Positions 54,501-64,000 of a stretch of 64,000 nucleotides of DNA are shown piece after piece. The notes below the pieces were generated by a model, which was not told the origin of the DNA, did no database searches, and worked only from the letters and a program-made list of their open reading frames with translations. A program made the position numbers and the translations under genes. Origin of the DNA: Sinonovacula constricta (taxonomy: Eukaryota; Mollusca; Bivalvia; Cardiida; Solecurtidae); the NCBI GenBank assembly GCA_007844125.1, contig CM017572.1, positions 34,523,544 to 34,587,543 on the forward strand. The letters run 5' to 3'. Within the stretch, counting starts at the first letter, position 1. Each line of letters opens with the position of its first letter.

Positions 54501-57500
54501 ATAATTCTGATGTTACTCACTCTAAGCGCTGTGTAAGTTATGACTGAAATACAGTCCGCTCATAATTTTGATGTTACTCACTCTAAGCGCTATGGCAGTT
54601 ATGACTGAGATAGAATCCGTATATAATTCTGATGTTACTCACTCTAAGCGCTGTGTACGTTATGACTGAGATACAGTCCGCTCATAATTCTCATGTTACT
54701 CACTGTAAGCCTTGTGTGAGTTATGACTGAGATACAGTCTGCTCATAATTCTGATCTTACTCACTCTAAGCATTGTCTCGGTTATGACTGAGATACAGTC
54801 TGCTCAAAATTCTGATGTTACTCACTCTAAGTGTTGTGTCAGTTATGACTGGGATACAGTCCGTTCACAATTCTGATCTTACTCACACTTAGCATTGTCA
54901 GTTATGACTGAGATACAGTCCGCTCATAATTCTGATGTTACTTGATCCAAGCATTATGTCATTGATAACTAAAATGCAGGTCACTCAAAATTCTGATGTT
55001 ACTAACTCTTAGCATTGTGCCGTTTATAACTGAGATACATTCTGCTTATAGTCCTGATATTACTGACTCTAAGCGTTGTGTTGTTTAAGACTGAGATACA
55101 GTCCGCTCACAATTCTGATGTTACTTACTCTAAGCGCTCTGTCAGTTATGACTGAGATACAGTCAGCTCATAATACTGATGTTACTCTAAGCGTTGTGTC
55201 AGTTATGACTGAGATACAGTCTGTTCATAATTCTGATGTTACTTACCCTAACCGCTCTGTCAGTTATGACTGAATACAGTCCGTTCATAATTCTGATGTT
55301 ACTCACTCTAAGCGCTGTGTAAGTTATGACTGAGATACAGCCCGCTCATAATTCTGATGTTACTCACTCCAAGTGCTGTGTCAGTTATGACTAAGAAACA
55401 GTCCGCTCATAATTATGATGTTACTCACGCTAAGCATTGTGTCAGTTATAACTGAGATACAGTCCACTCATAATTTTGATGTTACTCACTCTAAGCGTTG
55501 TGTCAGTTATGACTGAGAGACAGTCCGCTCATAATTCTGATATAATTCACTCTAAGCGTTGTGTCAGTTATAACTGAGATACAGTCCGCTCATAATTATG
55601 ACGTTTTTCACTCTAAGCGCTGTGTAAGTAATGACTGAGATACAGTCCGCTCATAATTCTGATGTTACTCACTCTAAGCGCTGTGTAACTTATGACTGAG
55701 ATACAGTCTGCTCATAATTCTGATGTTACTCACTCTAAGCGTTGTTTCAGTTATGACTGAGATACAGTCCGCTCATAATTCTGATGTTACTCACTCTAAG
55801 TGTTGTCAGTTATAACTGAGATACAGTCTGTTCATAATTCTGATGTTACTGACTTTAAGCGCTGTGTAAGTTATGACTGAAATACACTCAGCTCATAATT
55901 CTGATGTTACACACTCTAAGCGTTGTGTTAGTTATGACTGAGATACAGTCCACTCACAATTCTCATGTTACTCACTCTAAGCGCTCTGTCAGTTATGACT
56001 GAGATACAGTTCACTCATAATTCTGATGTTACTCACTCTAAGCGCTGTGTAAGTTATGACTGAAATACAGTCCGCTCATAATTTTGATGTTACTCACTCT
56101 AAGCGCTATGGCAGTTATGACTGAGATAGAATCCGTACATAATTCTGATGTTACTCACTCTAAGCGCTGTGTACGTTATGACTGAGATACAGTCCACTCA
56201 TAATTCTCATGTTACTCACTGTAAGCCTTGTGTGAGTTATGACTGAGATACAGTCTGCTCATAATTCTGATGTTACTCATTCTAAGCATTGTCTCGGTTA
56301 TGACTGAGATACAGTCTGCTCAAAATTCTGATGTTACTCACTCTAAGTGTTGTGTCAGTTATGACTGGGATACAGTCCGTTCACAATTCTGATCTTACTC
56401 ACACTTAGCATTGTCAGTTATGACTGAGATACAGTCCGCTCATAATTCTGATGTTACTTAATCCAAGCATTATGTCATTGATGACTAAAATGCAGGCCAC
56501 TCAAAATTCTGATGTTACTCACTCTTAGCATTGTGCCGTTTATAACTGAGATACATTCTGCTTATAGTCCTGATATTACTGACTCTAAGCGTTGTGTTGT
56601 TTAAGACTGAGATACAGTCCGCTCACAATTCTGATGTTACTTACTCTAAGCGCTCTGTCAGTTATGACTGAGATACAGTCAGCTCATAATACTGATGTTA
56701 CTCTAAGCGTTGTGTCAGTTATGACTGAGATACAGTCTGTTCATAATTCTGATGTTACTTACCCTAACCGCTCTGTCAGTTATGACTGAATACAGTCCGT
56801 TCATAATTCTGATGTTACTCACTCTAAGCGCTGTGTAAGTTATGACTGAGGTACAGTCCGCTCATAATTCTGATGTTACTCACTCTAAGCGTTGTGTCAG
56901 TTATAATTCAGATACAGTCCGCTCATAATTCTGATGTTACTAACTCTAAGCGCTGTGTAAGTTATGACTGAGACACAGTCCGCTCATAATTCTGATGTTA
57001 CTCACTCAAAGTCTTGTGTCGGTTAAGACTGAGATACAGTCCGTTCATAATTCTGATGTTACTCACTCTAAGCGATGTCTCTGTTATGACTGAGATACAG
57101 TCCGCTCACAATTTTGATCCCACTCACTCTAAGCGTTGGGTCAGTTATGACTGAGATACCGTCCACTCATAATTCTGATGTTACTCACTCTAAGCCTTGT
57201 GTCGGTTAAGACTGAGATACAGTCCGTTCATAATTCTGATGTTACTCACTCTAAGCCTTGTGTCGGTTAAGACTGAGATACAGTCCGTTCATAATTCTGA
57301 TGTTACTCACTCTAAGCGATGTCTCTGTTATGACTGAGATACAGTCCGCTCACAATTATGATCCTACTCACTCTAAGCGTTGGGTCAGTTATGACTGAGA
57401 TACCGTCCGCTCATAATTCTGATGTTACTCACTCTAAGCGTTGTGTTAGTTATAACTGAGATACAGTCCACTCATAATTCTGATGTTACTCACTCTAAGC

Positions 57501-60306
57501 GCTGTGTAAGTTATGTTTGAGATACAGTCCGCTCATAATTCTGATGTTAATCTAAGCGTTGTGTCATTTATGACTGAGATACATTATACTCATAATTCTG
57601 ATGTTACTCACTCTAAGCGCTGTGTCAGTTATGACTAAGAAACAGTCCGCTCATAATTCTGATGTTACTCACGCTAAGCATTGTGTCAGTTATAACTGAG
57701 ATACAGTCCACTCATAACTTTGATGTTACTCACTCTAAGCGTCGTGTCAGTTATGACTGAGAGACAGTCCGCTTATAATTCTGATATAATTCACTCTAAG
57801 CGTTGTGTCAGTTGTAACTGAGATACACCCCGCTCATAATTATGACGTTTTTCACTCTAAGCGCTGTGTAAGTTATGACTGAGATACAGTCCGCTCATAA
57901 TTCCGATGTTACTCACTCTAAGCGCTGTGTAACTTATGACTGAGATACAGTCTGCTCATAATTCTGATGCTACACACTCTAAGCGTTGTTTCAGTTATGA
58001 CTGAGATACAGTCCGCTCATAATTCTGATGTTACTCACTCTAAGCGTTGTCAGTTATAACTGAGATACAGTCTGTTCATAATTCTGATGTTACTCACTCT
58101 AAGCGCTGTGTAAGTTATGACTGAGATACAGTCAGCTCATAATTTTGATGTTACTCACTCTAAGCGCTCTGTCAGTTATGACTGAGATAGAATCCGTACA
58201 TAATTCTGATGTTACTCACTCTAAGCGCTGTGTACGTTATGACTGAGATACAGTCCGCTCATAATTCTCATGTTACTCACTGTAAGCCCTGTGTAAGTTA
58301 TGACTGAGATACAGTCTGCTCATAATTCTGATGTTACTCACTCTAAGCATTGTCTCGGTTATGACATAGATACAATCTGCTCATAATTCTGATGTTACTC
58401 ACTCTCAGCATTGTGTCAGTTATGACTGAGATACAGTCTGCTCAAAATTCTGATGTTACTCACTCTAAACGCTCTGTCAGTTATGAATGAGATACAGTCT
58501 GTTCATAATTCTGATGTTACTCACTCTAAGCGTTGGGTCAGTTGTGACTGAGATACAGTCCGCTCATAATTCTGATGTTACTCACTCTCAGCGATGTGCC
58601 AGTTATGACTGAGATACAATCTGCTCATAATTCTGATATTACTCACTCTAAGCGGTGTGTCAGCTAAAACTGAGATCCAGTCCGCTCATAATTCTGATGT
58701 TATTCACTCTAAGCGCCGTGTATGTTATGACTGAGATACAGTCCGCTCATACTTCTGATGTTACTCACGCTAAGCATTGTGTCAATTATACCTGAGATAC
58801 AGTCCACTCATAATTCTGATGTTACTCACTCTAACGTTGTGTCAGTTATGACTATGATACAGTCCGCTCACAATTCTGATGTTACTCTAATCGTTGTGTC
58901 ATTTAAGACTTACATACAGTCCGTTCATAAATCTGATGTTACTTACTCCAAGCGTTGTCAGTTATAACTGAGATACAGGCTGTTCATAATTCTGATGTTA
59001 CTCACTCTAAGTGCTGTGTAAGTTATGACTGAGATACAGTCCGCTCATAATTCTGATGTTACTCACACTAAGCCTTGTGTCTGTTATAACTGAGATACAG
59101 TCTGCTTATAATTCTGATGTTACTCACTCTAAGCATTGTTACATTTAATGACTGAGATACAATCTGCCCATAATTCTGATGTTACTCGCTCTAAACATTG
59201 TGTCAGTTATGACTATTATACAGTCCGCTTACAATTCTGATGTTACTCTAAGCATTGTGTCAGTTATGACTGAGATACAGTCCGCTCATAATTCTGATGT
59301 TACTCTAAGCGTTGTGTCATTTATGACTGAGATACAGTCCGCTCATAATTCTGATGTTACTCACTTTAAGCGTTGTCAGTTATAACTGAGTTACAGTCCA
59401 CTCATAATTCTGATGTCACTCACTCTAAGCGCTGTGTAAATTATGACTGAGATACAGTCCACTCACAATTCTGATGTAACTCACTCTAAGGGCTGTGTAA
59501 GTTATGACTGAGATACAGTCCGCTCATAATTCTGATGTTAATCACTCTAAGCGTTGTGTCAGTTATGACTGAGATACAGTCCACTCATAATTCTGATGTT
59601 ACTCTAAGCGTTGTGTCAGTTATGACTGAGATACGGTCCACTCATAATTCTGATGTCACTCAATCTAAGCGTTGTGTCAGTTGTAACTGAGATACAGTCC
59701 GCTCTTAATTCTGATGTTACTCACGCTAAGCGTTGTGTCAGTTATAACTGAGATACAGTCCGCTCCTAATTCTAATGTTACTCACTCTAAGCGTTGTCAG
59801 TTATGACTATGATACAGTACGCTCACAATTCTGATGTTACGCTAAGCGTTGTGTCAGTTATGACTGAGATACGGACCGCTCATAATTCTGATGTTACTCA
59901 ATCTAAGCGTTGTGTCAGTTGTAACTGAGATACAGTCCGCTCTTAATTCTGATGTTACTCACGCTAAGCGTTGTGTCAGTTATAACTGAGATACAGTCCA
60001 CTCACAATTCTGATGTTACTCACTCTAAGCGTTGTCTCTGTTATGACTGAGATACCGTCCGCTCACGATTCTGATCTTAGTCACTCTAAGCGATGTGCCA
60101 GTTATGACTGAGATACAGTCCGCTCATAATTCTGATGTTACTCACTCTAAGCGTTGTCTCGGTTATGACTGAGATACAGTCCGCTCACGATTCTGATCTT
60201 ACTCACTCTAAGCGATGTGCCAGTTATGACTGAGATACAGTCCGCTTACAATTCTGATGTTACTCACCCTAAGCGCTGTGTAAGTTATGACTGAGATAAA
60301 GTCCGC
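48600..60306. repeat. 61-bp satellite array, about 190 monomers, with nested higher-order repeats
   Basis: The monomer is about 61 bp (TCAGTTATGACTGAGATACA, GTCCGCTCATAATTCTGATG, TTACTCACTCTAAGCGTTGTG-like). Left and right parts are diverged monomers. In the centre a 1943-bp unit (32 monomers) repeats exactly in spacing: the same variant peptide frame starts at 51190, 53133 and 55076, then 56592 (1516 bp later). Inside each 1943-bp unit a 427-bp block (7 monomers) is present twice (51991 and 52418); the last unit has one copy, which accounts for 1943 minus 1516. A looser relative starts at 49186. No gene inside; short open frames repeat with the satellite. Confidence 0.97.
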
Positions 60307-60311
60307 CCATG

Positions 60312-60914
60312 CCGGCGGTATTTACCGGTATTTACCGGCAAATACTGGTCGATTGAATTGACCATCTGGAATATATACAATATTCCCTATTATCTTTATT
60401 CATATGGATAATTTCAAGTTTACCCATCAATTGCCATTTTATTTATACTTAAGTTTTACACTTTTATCACTTTATTCATAATAAATAAATATTGCCCCTA
60501 GCTATTACAACCCCATGTTTGAAACCTGTTGTTTTAATTGTCTAGACAATATGGCTTCGCTTGTTAAATGTCAATAGCCAGGTGCACAGGTGAATTTGCA
60601 TTAATTTCTCACCTGCTGTATTTTAGGTTCTAAGTAAAACAAGACAGTTACTTAAAAATTATTTTTACCATATGTGCTTATAATGATCACCTGATATGAT
60701 ATTTAAATAAAATGTCTGAGTAATTGAATTATTATTATGATTATACATTAATAACTGTCAACTAAATTGAGATTTCTGTAGTATTTTAAGGCAAAAAACC
60801 TCATCTTTGTAGTATTTGCCAGTATTTGCCACTTTGGGGAGTATTTTCCAGGCCGGTAAATATCGGTAAATACCACTGGTAAATACCGGGGGTGGTATTT
60901 ACCGCCCAACCCTG
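60312..60914. mobile_element. hAT-like MITE with TATTTACCGG sub-terminal inverted repeats
   Basis: The right end, read inward on the minus strand, begins CAGGGTTGGGCGGTAAATAC, resembling hAT termini. TATTTACCGG/CCGGTAAATA motifs are repeated and inverted at the two ends (60312-60345 and 60820-60905). The left terminus lacks the CAGGG part and abuts the last satellite monomer. About 600 bp, AT-rich, non-coding. Confidence 0.5.
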
Positions 60915-60919
60915 AAGAT

Positions 60920-61145
60920 AGTAGATAGTGCAGTCACAGATAATATTTACTAATTAGGAATATGCCTAGTCTGCATACTCCATTTACTGTGGTATATTGT
61001 TTACCACATCATCAAGCAAAATATTCACTTTTTGTTTACTTTTTATATCTCAAAAAGAGAGATGGACGCTCAAGAAGAAAAACGATTTAACATAATTTAA
61101 AATTTAATAAAATATCATAACTGTAGTCGACAGGCATACATCTAG
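60920..61145. other. Nothing recognised
   Basis: Short AT-rich spacer. Confidence 0.4.
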
Positions 61146-61149
61146 ACGG

Positions 61150-61240
61150 ATCCACATCAGAATTGAACTGATAATCCAACTAAGAATTGCACTTGCATGG
61201 ACCAACGCCTACTATACCAGTCGGCTACATTTTTCCCATT
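61150..61240 (-). repeat. Degenerate tRNA-like segment
   Basis: The minus strand has TAGCCGACTGGTATAGTAGG (A-box-like) and CAGTTCAATTCTGA (B-box-like) at roughly tRNA spacing. Probably an old SINE head. Confidence 0.35.
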
Positions 61241-61436
61241 TGTTATCTTATAAATTAGTCCTTTCATCATAATTGAAATAGAACGGACTATCCGATTTGT
61301 ATAACTAATAATAGTAAGACTCTAGTAGTAAAAATAATGGTAATAGTAAAATCAGTACAGTAATATTATTAAAGGTGGCTACAACCTCAATACCTTTATT
61401 AACATAATATTGTTCTGGGTAAAGTAATCATCAGGG

Positions 61437-61700
61437 AGCCTAGCGCAGCATGTCCGAATCAGCCCCTGGGCACGGCCCAAGAATCTTGGACCTCGGCAGG
61501 GGAAAGTTGGGAGGACTCGACTCTGCAGGCTCCCTTTTAAAAATAAAAATACATGCATATGATAATGTAGTTAATAGGGACCAATTTTCCCATATACTGT
61601 CATCCAGTGGGTTCTAGCACGACCTGTCCGGAGCAGCCCCCTAGCCGTTGCCCGAGAGGCTTGGGATTGGGTCGGGGGATGTCGGGAGGACTTGTCTCCG
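61437..61700. repeat. Two related copies of a GGGAGGACT-containing repeat
   Basis: GCAGCATGTCCGAATCAGCC ... GTTGGGAGGACTCGAC near 61447-61522 and GCACGACCTGTCCGGAGCAG ... GTCGGGAGGACTTG near 61617-61695. Related to 26617-26690. Element class unknown. Confidence 0.4.
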
Positions 61701-61704
61701 CTGA

Positions 61705-62500
61705 ACCTAATACTATATCTTCTGGACAATCATATATTAATTACTATTTGGGTGAAAGATCCACCCCGTATTCATGTACTATACCCATTCATTTTATATT
61801 TTAGCAGGTTTAATTAAACACTATTAACGACTTATGCCGAGCTACTCTGTTCAGCCATTCGCCATGTCAACCGTATGGAAGGGAGGGGGGAGATGGAGGT
61901 TGGGAGAGTTTCTCTCGCATTGCCTGGGAGACCCAAACATACTCTTGCAGGGGCTCATCCTTCCAATCTACCAAATATCGCAACGGACTCTGGTCCCGGG
62001 CCCAACTCCCAATAGAGCCCTCCCACTGGTGGCTTCAGATTGTCCATAGTGTCGAACAATACCTGTACCAGATAACCACAACTCATATTTTAAAGAAAGA
62101 ACTAATGCCGATGCTGTGTTCCTTCTAGCCATAACCGATAATGTTATGAAAATAATATTGTTTGTGTAGTGTTCAAACACCACAAGTCACCATAAATACA
62201 AAAGAAATAGCAGCTATTAAACCCACAACCGGGCTTAATGTACTATTAAATCAAAATACAGAAATAACTGATACATAATACCTTTGAAAGATCCTTTAAT
62301 CCAATTTATTTTATGGAAATATAATCAAAATACACAAGGAATCCTTTTGTAACCTCGCTACTTCCGGGTATGGAGAGTGACCTCCCTTACATCTCACACA
62401 ACTATTATCTACTTGTCTCCCTCCATAAACCCATATGGATAGAAAATGCGCTTATATATTAGAAGCACTGACAACTGGGCGATTGATAAACATACTATCT
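61705..62500. other. Nothing recognised
   Basis: A G-rich patch (GGGAGGGGGGAGATGGAGG) lies near 61880; no gene is supported. Confidence 0.35.
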
Positions 62501-62506
62501 CTAAAT

Positions 62507-62820
62507 TTGTTTTATTTATTTATTTATTTATTGACATTTAAGGTCATTAGCACATTATAACACATGATCACATAAATATTCAATAAAATCACAGACAAGA
62601 GTTTTACAACAGTATATACACTGACATACACAATGTACAAAAGATTACTGACTAGCATCTTAAGACTAAGACAATGTACAACCATGGAGGCATACTTTTA
62701 ATAAAACATTTTAATTATACATGTGTTGTAACTGGATGCTGGGGACCTATGGATAGCCCATTAAGCTGAAAGCTTATTTCCAATGGGGTCCATTTGAGGG
62801 AATAACAAATTTTTAAAAAA
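62507..62820 (-). mobile_element. 3' end of a CR1-like LINE
   Basis: The minus strand ends an open frame with PQMDPIGNKLSA-stop near 62770-62815, then a 3' UTR (GGGCTATCCATAGGTCCCC) and an (AAATA)n tail at 62509-62535. The MDPIGNKLSA terminus followed by TAATGGGCTATCC is, from memory, typical of molluscan CR1-group elements. Everything upstream is lost. Confidence 0.5.
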
Positions 62821-63238
62821 AAGAATAAAAATAAAAGAAATAAATAAAAAAGAATAAAAAAGAATAATTATTATGTTACAGTATAGAAATATTAAACAAA
62901 ATGACCAAACCATAACAGGCATAGAGTCCAATATCTATACATGTATTATATTGATTTATAAGATTATAAAATTAAAACTACCTGAATATATTGGGCAGGA
63001 AACTTATTCACTTGCCCGTAACAACAGGATGTAAATAATTGGAGATGGTTGATTTATTACTACCATAATCCAATAAGCAACCACACCTATAAGGGACTGT
63101 TGAGCATGATCCCCGGGGTGTGTGACTTAGACACTGTGGGCAAGCACGTATAAGCTCCAGCCCTGCGTCCAACGATACCTGTGCTGCCCAGCGGGGTAAT
63201 ATGTATACCAACACTGTCACCCTATGCCACAACAAGTG
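62821..63238. other. Nothing recognised
   Basis: AATAAA-rich low complexity at 62821-62870, then unremarkable sequence. Confidence 0.35.
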
Positions 63239-63475
63239 GGCGTTCGTGGTCTAGTGGTTAAGACGTCGGACTCCGGATCGGAGGGTCCCGGGTTCGAACC
63301 CCGAAACTGACCACGTGATGTTAGTCCTTGAGCAAGACTATTTACTGCACATTGCTCCAGGTATTCAGTACCCGAGTACTGGTTCTACCCAGGAAGTGGA
63401 CAGTCGAGAGGGATTAATATAAGTTAAAAAAAACTTGTTTCCCAATCGTCTATAAATAAATAGGTTTAAACTTTA
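63239..63475 (+). repeat. SINE family B, complete copy
   Basis: Head GTTCGTGGTCTAGTGGTTAA (A-box) and CCCGGGTTCGAACCCCG (B-box), body GTCCTTGAGCAAGACTATTT, GTACTGGTTCTACCCAGGAA, GGACAGTCGAGAGGG, and tail TATAAATAAATAGG. It shares TGGTTCTACCCAG with family A. Not a functional tRNA because the acceptor stem does not pair. Confidence 0.7.
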
Positions 63476-63479
63476 TGCC

Positions 63480-63725
63480 ACAACAAACACTATAATTTTT
63501 ATATGTGTACAGCAATATCACATGGTAGAAATATTATAATATCACAACCAATATATTTTAATAATAATACGACTTTTATAATACCACTTTTTTTACTATA
63601 AATACCCAGTATTATTATTATGTAAACATTTAAAAGTGTTGTTTCATATGTAACTTGTACAATCTAAATATATCTATTTCTTTTTTAGATTCCTTTTGTA
63701 CATATAATATTTATCCACCTCTGTT
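63480..63725. other. Nothing recognised
   Basis: AT-rich sequence. Confidence 0.4.
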
Positions 63726-63734
63726 TGATTCGGT

Positions 63735-63806
63735 TGTCGGACGTAATGTACCATTACCGTAATGTACCAGGACTTAATGTACCATTTTTGGATCGAATGT
63801 ACCATA
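63735..63806. repeat. Short tandem of TAATGTACCA units
   Basis: Four to five copies of (T/G)AATGTACCA spaced 14-23 bases apart. Confidence 0.6.
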
Positions 63807-63809
63807 TAT

Positions 63810-64000
63810 AGAATACATAGGGAATTATTGTTAACGTTTATATATATATTGTTTTTAGTTCAAATAAAGTTAAAACATGTTGTAAATTTGTGTATATGAT
63901 ATTTAAATGTGTATGTATTGAAATTTTAATGAGTTTTATTTAAATAAAATGCATAAATACCTGTGTTTGTTCTTTAAAGTTAGTGGTTATAAACCTATAT
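63810..64000. other. Nothing recognised
   Basis: AT-rich right edge. Confidence 0.4.

Noticed and set aside
51190..56789. Four near-identical 65-codon open frames
   Set aside because: They begin at TTG and mark equivalent positions in satellite higher-order units; used only to measure the period.
48600..60306. CRISPR array
   Set aside because: Monomers of about 61 bp are repeated throughout with no unique spacers, in a eukaryotic genome; it is a satellite.
63241..63310. Functional tRNA gene
   Set aside because: A- and B-boxes are good but the acceptor stem does not pair and a SINE body and tail follow.

Overview
The window is eukaryotic nuclear DNA: AT-rich, spliceosomal GT-AG introns, tRNA-derived SINEs, a non-LTR retrotransposon, MITE-like elements, and very large tandem arrays. 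The repeat types, a RING-less B-box (TRIM-type) gene and a KRBA2-like integrase gene together suggest a mollusc, most likely a bivalve. This is an inference; no marker gene fixes the species. Only a few percent of the window is protein-coding.

Layout. (1) 1-2.4 kb: a minus-strand gene leaves the left edge. It has a cysteine-rich coding exon at 1-178 and a possible first exon at 2176-2193 beside two CRE-type motifs. (2) 5.7-13.4 kb: the main protein find, an intron-rich minus-strand gene. Hand-joined exons 1-8 give a phase-consistent integrase with an HHCC zinc-binding domain and a complete D,D35E core; later exons encode the start of a Ulp1/SENP-like cysteine-protease domain (His-Trp motif visible). 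The type matches KRBA2-like/Ginger-type integrase genes. One linking exon and the protease nucleophile region were not found. (3) 13.5-15.1 kb: a 123-bp satellite with a three-monomer higher-order period. (4) 17.3-18.9 kb: a 27-bp minisatellite. (5) 19-26.3 kb: mostly unrecognised sequence with a dispersed element and one good minus-strand exon (26157-26286). (6) 27.3-29.0 kb: a 5'-truncated RTE-like LINE with an open reverse-transcriptase frame. (7) 30-42 kb: a repeat-dense zone with an RNase H remnant, a 31-bp array with CRE half-sites, 24/48-bp minisatellites, a CAGT array, a 2.4-kb ATC-rich stretch and SINEs. (8) 42.5-48.1 kb: a plus-strand TRIM-type gene (two B-boxes, coiled coil, start of a beta-propeller-like region). 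Its likely promoter and 5' non-coding exon lie between 37-bp inverted repeats, and a palindromic MITE with a 9-bp target duplication sits just upstream. (9) 48.6-60.3 kb: an 11.7-kb array of a 61-bp satellite with nested higher-order repeats (427 bp, 1943 bp), beginning about 540 bp after the last visible TRIM exon. (10) 60.3-64 kb: a hAT-like MITE, a LINE tail, SINEs and a short array.

The genes show no shared pathway. The main themes are satellite amplification around and probably inside genes, and an integrase-protease gene that could be either a domesticated gene or a DNA-transposon relic. All exon joins were done by eye from splice signals, phase and protein sense, and need transcript confirmation.
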